Assembly (NCBI GenBank): GCA_947487165.1
Contig: CANKWX010000015.1
Span: forward strand, 1 to 61,145
Reading direction: 5' to 3'
Source of the DNA: Burkholderiales bacterium
GTDB taxonomy: Bacteria; Pseudomonadota; Gammaproteobacteria; Burkholderiales; Burkholderiaceae_E
Length of the DNA stretch: 61,145 nucleotides
Both the position numbers and the translations under genes were made by a program. The notes under the pieces were generated by a model. That model was not told where the DNA came from. It was given only the letters and a program-made list of their open reading frames with translations, and made no database searches. Shown here in pieces: positions 16,743-24,926 of the stretch (position 1 is its first letter; every line of letters starts with the position of its first letter).

Positions 16743-17600
16743 TCAGGCTGCACGCGGCGCTGCGCGCCCCTTGATCTGCGTGCGGTGCATCAGTCGGCGC
16801 TGATCGCCTGGAAACGGATCGCGCCGATGCATGGTGGTTCGGTTATCCCAGAGCACGAGATCACCGACTGACCATCGATGCTTGTAGATCCGGTGCTCGG
16901 CTGCCGGGTAAGCCCACAGACGATCGAGCAGCGCTTCGCTGTCGTCGCGCGACAGGCCGGGGATATAGGCCATGCGTCGACGGCCAAGATACAGCGCAGT
17001 CATGCCGCTCTCGGGGATGCGAATGGCCGCCGGGTGCAGCGTGCCGGCGGCTGTGACCGGATTGTCGTCGGCTGTGACGCCGGCTCGCAGATAGCCGCCT
17101 GAGTTGTAGGTGCCATCGTGCTTGACCTGCCGACCCAGCATCTCATCGCGAAGCGCGGGCGGCAGATCGTCGAAGGCGCCGATCATGTCGGTAAACCAGG
17201 TGTCGCCGCCTTCAGTGGGAATCTCGCGCGCAGTGAGCATCGATGCCAAAGGCGGCGTTTTTTCGTAGCTCATGTCTGTATGCCAGACCGCTTCGCCATC
17301 GCCCAGTGCGCCAATCGGGCGGCCTGAGGTATCACGGACGTTCGAGATGACATAGATATCCGGATAGCCCGGCGGCGATTGACGACCATTTTCCTGGTTG
17401 GGTGGTGAGTCGAGTTCGCCAAGCCGGCGCGAAAACACCAGCAGATCGTCGTCCGAAACATGCTGCCCGGGAAACGCGAGCAAGCCTCGCCGCTCGAACC
17501 AGGTTGTCTGGATGGTGGCGAATTCGGCGTCGCTCAGACTGCCGAGTTTGATGCCTTCGATTTTTGCGCCGAAGGCGGGGGTGAGCGGCGTGATGTGCAT
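16743..17600 (-). CDS. TauD/TfdA-family Fe(II)/2-oxoglutarate dioxygenase
   Basis: A 285-residue protein from the ATG at 17600 (a TTG lies five codons upstream). The iron triad is visible: VWHTDMSYEKTPP gives His and Asp near residue 100, and TTMHRRDPF gives the distal His near residue 260. The Arg that binds 2-oxoglutarate is in RLMHRTQIKG. Length and start (PLTPAFGAKIEGI) match TauD, TfdA and related enzymes that hydroxylate sulfonates, aryloxyacids or other small acids. The substrate cannot be told; there is no sulfonate transporter next to it. Confidence 0.92.
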   Translation of the reverse strand: MHITPLTPAFGAKIEGIKLGSLSDAEFATIQTTWFERRGLLAFPGQHVSDDDLLVFSRRLGELDSPPNQENGRQSPPGYPDIYVISNVRDTSGRPIGALGDGEAVWHTDMSYEKTPPLASMLTAREIPTEGGDTWFTDMIGAFDDLPPALRDEMLGRQVKHDGTYNSGGYLRAGVTADDNPVTAAGTLHPAAIRIPESGMTALYLGRRRMAYIPGLSRDDSEALLDRLWAYPAAEHRIYKHRWSVGDLVLWDNRTTMHRRDPFPGDQRRLMHRTQIKGRAAPRAA

Positions 17601-17765
17601 GGTTGCTGCCTTCAAGTCGAATTCACTTCAAAGACGGTGCCTGATCCCTGCGAACGAGCCAGACTCGCTGCTGGCCCCCTGCGGCTGGCTGGCAGTGCAG
17701 ATCGAGGCGGCCAGCCACGCAGGGAGGGTGTCGCAAGGCCTCACCCCCAAGCTTGTTGCGTCAAC

Positions 17766-18533
17766 TCAGCGCTTGCCGCGCCGTGCCTCGTTGCGAGCGC
17801 CAGCCGATCGTGCATGAGCACCGATGACCTTGCCTCGCAGCTTCACGACCGGCGAGATCGGATTGCCAAGTTTGACCGCCGGCGCTTTCAGCGACTTTGC
17901 AGGCACCGGGCTCGCGATCTTCTTGCGTGACTTGGTTGCCGCGGGCTTGGCTGCCGGCTTAGCTGCCTTGCTTGCTTTCGTTGCCTTGGCCACAGCGGGC
18001 TTCGCAGTCTTGCCGGTTGCCGGCTTTGCCGCTTTGGACGCCGCAGGCTTCGCCGACTTGGCTGCGACTTTTTTCGCCGCAGGCTTGACCGCCGGCTTGA
18101 CAGCCTTCGCAGCGACTCGCTTGGCTGCCGATTTTTTCGGCTTCGCGGGTGCAGCGGGCGCACGTCTTGCCGAAGCTGCTTTGGTGGCCTTGCTGCCCGA
18201 CTTGCTTGCGACAGCCTTTACCGGCTTTGCATCGATTGCGGCCTGTCGTGCCTCAAGGCGTGCGAGCGCCTCGGCGAAGAGCTGGGCTTTCTGCTCGGTA
18301 CGACTGTTCGCAACACCCGAGGTGCCGCGCTTCGTGCCGGTGGCAGCACGCGTGGCAGCAACCTGTCGACGGAACAGGTCGGTGTTCTTGTCACGCAGGG
18401 TCCGCGCACGGGCAATCCGCGACCGCAGTTGCACCGGTGTGAGTTTGCCAACCGCATCGCTCAGTGAAGAAAGAAAAACTTCCATCTCGGTCGCGGTGCA
18501 GATCTTTAAAGCCTGGGCTCTGTTATAGGCCAT
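17766..18533 (-). CDS. Histone H1-like Ala/Lys/Pro-rich protein
   Basis: A 255-residue, very basic protein, read from the ATG at 18533 with AGGA before it. Residues 1-90 are a mixed-charge helical domain (KICTATEMEVFLSSLSD, RIARARTLRDKN, ARLEARQAAIDAK). From about residue 95 to 215 it is a low-complexity run of AAKP, KPAA, and AKPAASK units similar to eukaryotic H1 tails and bacterial AlgP/Hc1/BpH1-like proteins. Such tails bind DNA without sequence preference and compact the nucleoid. The N-terminal domain seems to be a shared one in Burkholderiales, with unknown role. Repeat-rich tails of this kind vary in length between strains. Confidence 0.8.
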   Translation of the reverse strand: MAYNRAQALKICTATEMEVFLSSLSDAVGKLTPVQLRSRIARARTLRDKNTDLFRRQVAATRAATGTKRGTSGVANSRTEQKAQLFAEALARLEARQAAIDAKPVKAVASKSGSKATKAASARRAPAAPAKPKKSAAKRVAAKAVKPAVKPAAKKVAAKSAKPAASKAAKPATGKTAKPAVAKATKASKAAKPAAKPAATKSRKKIASPVPAKSLKAPAVKLGNPISPVVKLRGKVIGAHARSAGARNEARRGKR

Positions 18534-18623
18534 TGAGATTCCTGTTGATTGCAAAGGTTGTGGAGGTAGCTCAGCTGCGAGCCCCGGGCGCGAGGGTAAC
18601 GCAATGTGGCGTCTTGTGCGGGC

Positions 18624-19256
18624 CTACCACTTCAGAACGGCTTTGGCGGCAGGCCGCTGACGGTAGCGTTCATCCCAGGCGCGCAACTTGGGCCGGTCAC
18701 CGATCAGATCAGCTTGAATGAATCGAAGGAACTGGAGCGCCGAAGCTAAGGTGCAATCAGCCAACGACGGCCGATCGCCGAGCAGCAGATTTCGCCCGTC
18801 GCTCAGCAGCGATTCGAGATGGTTAAGCGGTGCCTGCAGCTTGTCTTCGATCGACTGTGCCAGCGCTGGGTCGGGCGGCAGACCGAGGGGCGACTTCTTT
18901 GCATGCACATAGCCGCCCATGGGGAGGGCGATGCGCAACTCGACCACGCGCTCGAGGTCGCGCGCCATCGCCCGCTGCTGAGGGTCGCTGCCCATCAGCG
19001 AGTCGGCCGCAAAACGCTCTTCCAGATATTCCATGATGACCAGCGACTCGATCAGATAGGAGCCGTCGTCGAGTTCGAGCACGGGCAGCGTGCCGAAGGG
19101 ATTGCGCGCCAGGTGCTCCGGCTCGCGATGGCGGCCCTTGAGTGTGTTGACCACGATCTGTTCGATCCCGAGTCGGCAGCCCAAGGCTTCGCGCTCGGCG
19201 ATGTAGAGCATGACCTTGGTCGGGTTCGGTGCTAACGGGACCATGTAGAGCTTCAA
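18624..19256 (-). CDS. Glutathione S-transferase family protein
   Basis: A 210-residue protein starting with TTG (MKLYMVPLAPNPTKVML). The thioredoxin-like N-domain has NPFGTLPVLELDDG (cis-Pro) and LIESLVIMEYLEE (the glutathione gamma-Glu site Glu-Ser). The helical C-domain has RPSLADCTLASALQFL, the conserved capping motif. It is a cytosolic enzyme that conjugates or otherwise uses glutathione; the substrate is unknown. No partner gene is close; the intergenic space on its 5' side is 229 bases, shared with the divergent NIPSNAP gene. Confidence 0.92.
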   Translation of the reverse strand: MKLYMVPLAPNPTKVMLYIAEREALGCRLGIEQIVVNTLKGRHREPEHLARNPFGTLPVLELDDGSYLIESLVIMEYLEERFAADSLMGSDPQQRAMARDLERVVELRIALPMGGYVHAKKSPLGLPPDPALAQSIEDKLQAPLNHLESLLSDGRNLLLGDRPSLADCTLASALQFLRFIQADLIGDRPKLRAWDERYRQRPAAKAVLKW

Positions 19257-19485
19257 GACGATTCCTCTCGATCAGTGTGTGTTGGGGTGATCATCATCTC
19301 CGACGAAACAGCACCCGGCGCGATCGCATTCACTTTGATGTGATAACGTGCCCATTCGACTTGCGTCTCCTTGTTGTCGTGAACGGCGATCGTATAGCAG
19401 GCGGTCAGCTTTTATGCGGACATCCGTCTGGTCTGTCAGTCGTGCTGGTATCGTTCATCGCCTCCTTCGTCACCAACGCCCTTTT

Positions 19486-20184
19486 ATGATCTATCAGCAT
19501 CGACTCATCGTCGCGCGCAGCGGACGGCTTGAAAAGCGCAACGACATCTTTCAGCGGGAAATGCTCGCTGCGCTCGATGAACACGGTTCGCTTCTCATTG
19601 GCGCTTGGGAAGTCCTGATCGGGCCCGAGACCGGATCGGGTGTTTATCAGTTGAGACAGTTTGAAAGCCTGTCTGCCTGGGAGCGCCATCAGGAGAATGT
19701 GCGACGCGATCGGCAGACCAGTGGACGCCAGGGAAAGCTTTATCCCTCGCTCGATGCGGTGGACACTGCCATCGTGCGAAGCGCCGAGAGGGCGACGCCC
19801 CTGCCGGTGCAATGGCCCGGCGCAGAAAGCCTCCAGGCGATGCCGCGCGGCATCTTCGAGCAGCGCGTGCTGCACTTTCGCCCGGACGCGGTTGGAGAGC
19901 ACCATGCCCTCTATTTCGCCGAAGTCATGCCGGCACTCGAGCGCGAAGGTGCCACGATTGCCGGTTTTTTCGATACCGTGATCGGTCCCGGTTCGATGAA
20001 TGCCGGTTCGCATCGCAGCATCGAATTGCGCCGTTTCCCCGACCTGGCTGCCTGGCAACGCTGGCGCGAGGCCCAGGATCACGACGCATCCTTGCGCACG
20101 CTGCTGCGCGAGCGATGGGCGCCGTTGGTCGATCGGGTCGAAAGTCAGTTGCTGAGGCCGATGCCTTACAGCCGTATTCGTTAG
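19486..20184 (+). CDS. NIPSNAP family protein
   Basis: A 232-residue protein with two alpha/beta-barrel (dimeric ferredoxin-like) repeats. The ATG at 19486 fits the family start (MIYQHRLIVARSGRL); the frame is open further upstream to 19348 but those residues are basic and unlike the family. First half: GPETGSGVYQLRQFESLSAWERH; second half: LHFRPDAVGEHHALYF, FDTVIGPGSMNAG, IELRRFPDLAAWQRW. NIPSNAP proteins have been tied to membrane and mitochondrial processes in eukaryotes; bacterial copies have no defined role. No ribosome-binding site is obvious. Confidence 0.85.
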   Translation: MIYQHRLIVARSGRLEKRNDIFQREMLAALDEHGSLLIGAWEVLIGPETGSGVYQLRQFESLSAWERHQENVRRDRQTSGRQGKLYPSLDAVDTAIVRSAERATPLPVQWPGAESLQAMPRGIFEQRVLHFRPDAVGEHHALYFAEVMPALEREGATIAGFFDTVIGPGSMNAGSHRSIELRRFPDLAAWQRWREAQDHDASLRTLLRERWAPLVDRVESQLLRPMPYSRIR

Positions 20185-20219
20185 GCCGCCTCAGGCAGTA
20201 ACAGACTGCTTGAGCGGCA

Positions 20220-21110
20220 TCAGGGCCTGTTTGCCGAGTCCTGCTGCCAGGCGGGCAATTTAGCGCCGCAGTCCCGGCAAAAGCGTGCGCTCGGCAAGTG
20301 CCCCTCCGACAGGCAGTCATGGCAGGTGCGCGTCGTGATCTCTTGTGGCCGGCGTTTGCTGGTGAATTCGGCGGTGACGATGCCGGTCGGTACTGCCAGC
20401 GTTCCCCATCCGATCAGCATCATCACCGACGCGATCGTCCGACCCAGATCGGTCTTGGGCGTGATGTCGCCGAACCCAACGGTGGTCATGGTGGTAATCG
20501 CCCAATACACGCTGACCGGAATGCTGGTGTAGCCGTTGTCGGGTCCTTCGACCACAAACATCAGCGTGCCCATCACCAGCACGACCATCATCACGAAGGT
20601 CAGAAATACCATGATCTTGTGCCGCGACGCCGACAGCGCTTGCGCCAGCACACCGAACTCGGCCAGATATCGGGTGAGCTTGAAGATGCGAAAGATGCGC
20701 AGCAGTCGAAGTACCCGAACATCCATCAATGCGTTCAGGCCCGGTACCAGGATCGCGAGATAAGTTGGCAGAATCGACAGCAGGTCGATGATGCCCAATG
20801 TGCTGCGCGCATAGCGCAAGGGTTGGCGAACACAGACCAGGCGCGCCAGGTATTCGACCGTGAAGATCAGCGTAAACGCCCATCCCAATGCCTGAAGCGC
20901 CGGGCCGTGGCGCGCGCGCATGCCAGCCACACTTTCGAGGACAATCACCGCGACGCTGCACAGGATTGCACCCAGCAGAATCATGTCGAACCAGCGACCG
21001 GCGCGGGTGTCTGCCTCGAAGATGATGGTGTAAAGCCGAAGCCGCCAACCAGAAAGCGGGCGTCCGAATTCGAACTTTCCAGCGTCTGGCGTCAAGGGTG
21101 TCCTGCCCAT
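20220..21110 (-). CDS. Voltage-gated-type potassium channel with C-terminal zinc ribbon
   Basis: A 296-residue ion-transport protein with about six membrane segments. The S4-like helix is rich in Arg (LMDVRVLRLLRIFRIFKLTRY) and the pore carries TTVGFGDITP, the K+ selectivity filter. After S6 a short cytoplasmic tail carries two CxxC pairs, TCHDC and CRDCG, spaced like a zinc ribbon. The channel domain is firm. The zinc ribbon is seen in related bacterial channels and may couple gating to metal or redox state, which is inference. A divergent plus-strand gene is not present; the next upstream gene is a small minus-strand ORF 18 bases away. Confidence 0.9.
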   Translation of the reverse strand: MGRTPLTPDAGKFEFGRPLSGWRLRLYTIIFEADTRAGRWFDMILLGAILCSVAVIVLESVAGMRARHGPALQALGWAFTLIFTVEYLARLVCVRQPLRYARSTLGIIDLLSILPTYLAILVPGLNALMDVRVLRLLRIFRIFKLTRYLAEFGVLAQALSASRHKIMVFLTFVMMVVLVMGTLMFVVEGPDNGYTSIPVSVYWAITTMTTVGFGDITPKTDLGRTIASVMMLIGWGTLAVPTGIVTAEFTSKRRPQEITTRTCHDCLSEGHLPSARFCRDCGAKLPAWQQDSANRP

Positions 21111-21128
21111 TCGAACGCTGTCAGCGCT

Positions 21129-21428
21129 TCAGGCCCAAACGCCGTTGGTCTTCGCATAACGGACGACCTGATAAACAGCGATGTTTTCGGCACTAAGCAG
21201 CCGAACAATATCGGGTACGCATTGAATCGGCAGTTCGGTCTCATATCCGTGAGCAAGCACAATCATCGATGCGGCTCTTTGTTCCCCGACAAAACCTGCA
21301 ATGATTTTTCCGGCTGTGCCATGCGGGTCTGCCACTTCGAAATACACCCGATAGGTGTCGCTGCCGTAGTCTCGTGGCGTCCCGATTTCCGAGGACTCGT
21401 ACGGTGGATCAGCGTCGTTCAGCTTCAA
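21129..21428 (-). CDS. Small hypothetical protein
   Basis: A 99-residue protein with no signal or membrane segment. The start is TTG at 21428, preceded at six bases by GGGAG (21435-21439), which supports translation. Its sequence (DTYRVYFEVADPHGTAGKIIAGF, ASMIVLAHGYETELP) suggests a small alpha/beta protein. I do not recognise the family. It ends 18 bases before the K+ channel gene on the same strand, so the two may be co-transcribed. Confidence 0.5.
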   Translation of the reverse strand: MKLNDADPPYESSEIGTPRDYGSDTYRVYFEVADPHGTAGKIIAGFVGEQRAASMIVLAHGYETELPIQCVPDIVRLLSAENIAVYQVVRYAKTNGVWA

Positions 21429-21486
21429 TGAAAGCTCCCATCAGATCTCGCCGCCGCCGTTGATGATGCCGGGATTGGCGCATTCC

Positions 21487-21825
21487 CTATTGCCCGAACA
21501 GCGTTTTGGTGGCTTTGGCATCCACCTTCTTATCATAGCGGTTGGTCCAGCAGGTTTTGACCTTGGTGTCGCAGGTCAGGCCGCCGCGCATGGTGAATGT
21601 GGTTGCGTCGAAATCTTGGATACCAACCTTGTTGATCTCGGCCATCAGTTTCTGTTCGGCTTTGTCACCGAGATACAGCTTGGTCAGCGCGACCGATACA
21701 CCCATGAAGTCGGCGCAAAAGCCGGACGTCCTGTCGCAGATCGCACCTGCCTTGTAATACTCGAGACCGGCAGCCTGTGAAGCTGCCGTCAGGGTGAGGA
21801 GTGAGATGAAAATGAGATTTTTCAT
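21487..21825 (-). CDS. YcgJ-family exported protein
   Basis: A 112-residue protein from the ATG at 21825 (MKNLIFISLLTLTAASQA), which gives a clean signal peptide; the frame extends eight codons further. The mature part has four Cys in the pattern ICDRTSGFCADFMGVS and LTCDTKVKTCW, matching the small periplasmic YcgJ (Fels-1 prophage protein) family. Two disulfides are likely. The function of YcgJ proteins is unknown; the call rests on the spaced Cys pairs and the LTKLYLG segment. Confidence 0.75.
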   Translation of the reverse strand: MKNLIFISLLTLTAASQAAGLEYYKAGAICDRTSGFCADFMGVSVALTKLYLGDKAEQKLMAEINKVGIQDFDATTFTMRGGLTCDTKVKTCWTNRYDKKVDAKATKTLFGQ

Positions 21826-21873
21826 GATGACCGATGTTGATGACGTCACTTGAGAGGCTGATTTTACGCACGA

Positions 21874-22227
21874 TCAGTGCGCATCATCGTCCTGATGAAT
21901 GTCGTCATCGGCTGGCTTGCCTGACTCGACGTCGACGCGATCGGTAATGCCGGCCTCGATTTCGAGGTCACGCAAGCTCTCGTCCTCGCCGAGGCCCTCG
22001 AGCTTGTTTCGGTCCCGGTCAGCGCGCGCATTGAAATACGAATCGAATGGTCCGAACTCCTGCCTGCCGTCGGGGGCCATCCAGTACCAGCCATCCGGGT
22101 GCTCGATGATCCGGCCCTCTTCGTCAGTCTCATCCAGCGTATCCGACGCATCGGCACCCGTGGTTGGCGCTTCAAGCGGATCGACAGGAGGCGGCGTCGA
22201 CCTCGGCGGGCGGGGAGAGTGCTTCAT
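21874..22227 (-). CDS. Small acidic protein with aromatic GWYWMAPDG motif
   Basis: A 117-residue product if read from the ATG at 22227 (MKHSPRPPRS); the frame is open to 22440 but the extra part is compositionally unlike the rest. The middle holds a short domain HPDGWYWMAPDGRQEFGPF followed by a helix with SYFNARADRDRN; the tail is very acidic (DDDIHQDDD). Similar short domains occur in unassigned betaproteobacterial proteins. Cytosolic, function unknown. Confidence 0.55.
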   Translation of the reverse strand: MKHSPRPPRSTPPPVDPLEAPTTGADASDTLDETDEEGRIIEHPDGWYWMAPDGRQEFGPFDSYFNARADRDRNKLEGLGEDESLRDLEIEAGITDRVDVESGKPADDDIHQDDDAH

Positions 22228-22300
22228 GTGCTCAGTGTCAGGTGCATGGTCGCGACAGCGCATGAGTTTGATCATCGGCAGGTCTTGGACGGCCTGCTCA

Positions 22301-22326
22301 GTACCGGGATTGCGTACCGGGATTGC
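22301..22326. repeat. 13-bp tandem duplication
   Basis: GTACCGGGATTGC occurs twice back to back (22301-22313, 22314-22326), and a third copy begins with GTAC at 22327. It lies in the 215-base divergent region between the small acidic protein and the SYLF gene. It may be simple slippage or a repeated protein-binding site. Confidence 0.8.
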
Positions 22327-22442
22327 GTACGCGCAACGACCCTCGACACGCGAGCGCGTAGCGTTTGAGTCTGTACCCCAGCGAGCTTTTCGATGGGCGG
22401 AAGTCTTCGGACCATTTCTCAAACGACAAAAAGGACGCAACC

Positions 22443-23135
22443 ATGACTTTGACGACCTCTCGGATCGGCGTCGCTTTTGCGGCGGCGATGGCCATCACGC
22501 TCTCAGGTGTCAGCCTTGCAGCCCATGCGTCAGACAAGTCTGATGCCGAGATGCTGGTGGCCAAGGCGAAGACCACGATTCAGGCGGTTGCCACCGACAG
22601 CGACTTTGCCAGTCTGCGCCCCGCGCTCGCCAACGCCCGTGGCGTGCTGATCTTTCCACAGGTGCTCAAGGCCGGCTTCGTGCTTGGTGGCTCAGGTGGC
22701 AGTGGCGTGCTTCTGATCCGCGATGCGGCGACCGGTGCCTGGACAGGGCCAGCCTTCTACACAATGGGATCGGCCAGCATCGGCTTTCAGGCGGGTGCAC
22801 AGGCAGCTGAGATGGTGATGGTCGTGACCTCGCAAAAGGCGCTCGATTCGCTCTATACCAACAAGGTGAATCTGGGTGGTGACGCGTCGGTCGCGCTCGC
22901 GTCCAAAGGCGCGGGTCGCGGCGCAAACATCACCGCTGATTTCATCGTTTACTCGAAGGTCAAGGGTGCGTTTGCCGGCGTCTCTGTAGACGGCTCGGTG
23001 CTTGATGTGCGCCAGGGCCTGAACAGCGGCTATTACGGCCAGGCGGTGACGCCGCTCGATATTCTGGTCAAGCGTGCGGTGACCAACACCGATTCATCAT
23101 CGCTGCAGGCCGCGGTGGCCGCTGCGGCCAAGTAG
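22443..23135 (+). CDS. YSC84/SYLF-domain lipid-binding exported protein
   Basis: A 230-residue protein from the ATG at 22443, with a signal peptide ending SLAAHAS; the frame opens earlier at 22365. The mature part is a SYLF domain (formerly DUF500): NARGVLIFPQVLKAGFVLGG, GVLLIRDAATGAWTGPAFY, QAGAQAAEMVMVV, and AFAGVSVDGSVLD. SYLF proteins bind phosphoinositides or acidic lipids in eukaryotes; bacterial exported copies are thought to act at the envelope. Probably monocistronic or with the PNPOx gene 24 bases on. Confidence 0.9.
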   Translation: MTLTTSRIGVAFAAAMAITLSGVSLAAHASDKSDAEMLVAKAKTTIQAVATDSDFASLRPALANARGVLIFPQVLKAGFVLGGSGGSGVLLIRDAATGAWTGPAFYTMGSASIGFQAGAQAAEMVMVVTSQKALDSLYTNKVNLGGDASVALASKGAGRGANITADFIVYSKVKGAFAGVSVDGSVLDVRQGLNSGYYGQAVTPLDILVKRAVTNTDSSSLQAAVAAAAK

Positions 23136-23159
23136 GCATCAAAGCGCTACCATGGACGG

Positions 23160-23726
23160 ATGCGCGCCCCATCCGATCGTTCCATCGATAGCGAGTTCGA
23201 CAGCCTGCGTGCTCAGATCTGGCATCAGTTGCAGCAAGCGGTTAGCGAGCGCGGTCACGAGTGGCGCACACCGGTGCTGGCAGATGTCGACGTCGATGGC
23301 CTGCCTCAGGCACGCACTGTGGTGTTGCGCCAGGCCGATCCGATCGCCAGCACGCTGCAGATCTATACCGATAGCCGAAGCCCCAAGGTCGTTGAGCTTG
23401 TGGGGCGCCCTGATGCGGTACTGGTTTTCTGGAGCCGGCGCTTGAGTTGGCAATTGCGGGCCCGTGTGACCGTGCAGGTGCAAACCAACGGCCAGCTGGT
23501 GGAGGCCGCCTGGGAGCAGGTCTCTCGGACCGCTTCTGTCGCTGACTATCTCGCGCCAGCCGCGCCCGGTTCGGTTGTCGTTCCGACTGCACAGGGCGGT
23601 CATGCCTCCCACTATCTGGCCGTGCTGCTCGCCAGGGTTGAAGCCTTCGATTGGCTCGAACTGGCGCGTGAGGGCCATCGACGGGTTCGCTTCGACGAAT
23701 CGGGCGCCTGTGCCCTGGTTCCCTGA
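23160..23726 (+). CDS. Pyridoxamine 5'-phosphate oxidase-like flavoprotein
   Basis: A 188-residue protein of the PNPOx-like split-barrel family: LADVDVDGLPQARTVVLR (FMN-phosphate-binding Arg), LQIYTDSRSPKVVEL, VLVFWSRRLSWQLRARV and the C-terminal REGHRRVRFDE. It is shorter and more divergent than true PdxH, so it may be a paralogue acting on another substrate or a flavin reductase-like protein. It follows the SYLF gene by 24 bases on the same strand. Confidence 0.85.
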   Translation: MRAPSDRSIDSEFDSLRAQIWHQLQQAVSERGHEWRTPVLADVDVDGLPQARTVVLRQADPIASTLQIYTDSRSPKVVELVGRPDAVLVFWSRRLSWQLRARVTVQVQTNGQLVEAAWEQVSRTASVADYLAPAAPGSVVVPTAQGGHASHYLAVLLARVEAFDWLELAREGHRRVRFDESGACALVP

Positions 23727-23745
23727 GGCACGAGGCTTCTTGCGT

Positions 23746-24867
23746 TCATTGGCTGGGTGACGGCCTGGCCGAACGAATCAGCCATTCGAATTCAAAGCGG
23801 CCCTGATTCCGAGTCACGGTCGTGTGCAGGCTCAGCCGATGATTGTGAGCGGCAAGCGCCCCTTCAATCAGTCCGTTGAAGGCGGTCGCGATACCCGGAT
23901 GCGGCTGAGCGAGATCATCCATGAGCGTCCAGCCATTCTGAAAGACCCGTACATGATCACCGTTGCGCTGCAGCTCGCAACTGTCGCCCTGAGCACTGAT
24001 CAGGCGGGACATGAAATCGCCGAATGCTGCCGCAGAGTTGTCGTTGTGACGGCCGGCCGCATGCGAAGGATCTGGCGCGTTCAGGCCCAGTCGCGATGCG
24101 GTCTCGTGATAGAACTGCATGCCGACCAGCCGTCCTGTCAGGCCGAGCAGATCGATCGCTTCCTGCGGGCCCCACAGGTTGACTGCCACCGGCAGGGCCG
24201 TGCGGATGTACGCCATCGCGTAGTTGCGATGGGCCTTGGCCAGTCTGTGTTGTGGCCAGGTGGTCGTGGGCAGTCGGGGGGCCGCAGCGGCATCGAAGTC
24301 GGGAGCATCTTCATTGCGGGCAAAGCGCAGTCGCTCCTGCGGTGCGAGGTCACGGTCGTATTCGAAGTAATAGCCCTCGAGACCCGACTGACCGTCGGCC
24401 GCCTGCTTGGTGCACACGAAGCCGAGTCGCGGATTGCCGAGCGACACGCCGTTCTGCGCGTGCCAGCCTTCCAGCATCGCGCGTGAGACTTCGGTCGGAA
24501 TGCCGCACAGCGCCGTGCCGGTCCAGGCCCAGCGCGGCACCGGGTATCGGATCCAGGCCTTGCGTTCGGACTCGTACATGTATTGAACCGGCACGCCGCC
24601 GATATCGTTCGACAGATAGTGGTACTGCGCCGCGGCGACCGCATGCGCAAGATGATCGATCCCCAGTTTTTGCAGACCGGGCAGAAAACGCTCGGTGCGC
24701 TGGTGCGAGAACAGGTGATAGACAAGCTCTGCGGCTCGGGCAGTGCTGCGCCTGGCCACCGTGCTCAGCACGATGCCGGTGAAATAGGCCTTATACCAAT
24801 CGGCGACCGCCCGCCAGGCCGCGCTTTCATCGATCGGGAGGTGTGTCGTGTCAGTGGTCTGAGCCAT
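23746..24867 (-). CDS. Hypothetical protein, 373 residues
   Basis: A soluble protein without signal or membrane segments. Aromatic-rich stretches are typical of a conserved family rather than a random frame: YVHLF-like YHLFSHQRTERFLPG, WIRYPVPRWAWTGTALCGI, GLEGYYFEYDRDL, and FEFEWLIRSARPS at the end. I do not recognise a known domain or catalytic motif. It converges with the PNPOx-like gene (19 bases between ends) and is followed on its 5' side by the SDR gene on the same strand. Confidence 0.7.
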   Translation of the reverse strand: MAQTTDTTHLPIDESAAWRAVADWYKAYFTGIVLSTVARRSTARAAELVYHLFSHQRTERFLPGLQKLGIDHLAHAVAAAQYHYLSNDIGGVPVQYMYESERKAWIRYPVPRWAWTGTALCGIPTEVSRAMLEGWHAQNGVSLGNPRLGFVCTKQAADGQSGLEGYYFEYDRDLAPQERLRFARNEDAPDFDAAAAPRLPTTTWPQHRLAKAHRNYAMAYIRTALPVAVNLWGPQEAIDLLGLTGRLVGMQFYHETASRLGLNAPDPSHAAGRHNDNSAAAFGDFMSRLISAQGDSCELQRNGDHVRVFQNGWTLMDDLAQPHPGIATAFNGLIEGALAAHNHRLSLHTTVTRNQGRFEFEWLIRSARPSPSQ

Positions 24868-24926
24868 GCGTGTTTCCGCTTGAGTGTGCTGCTCGATGGT
24901 GAGGCAAGGCGAAGGTCTGCAGCGGA

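Noticed and set aside
20298-21431. 377-codon plus-strand frame opposite the K+ channel
   Set aside because: Composition is His/Gln/Asp-rich and without domains; the opposite strand has the selectivity filter and S4 motif.
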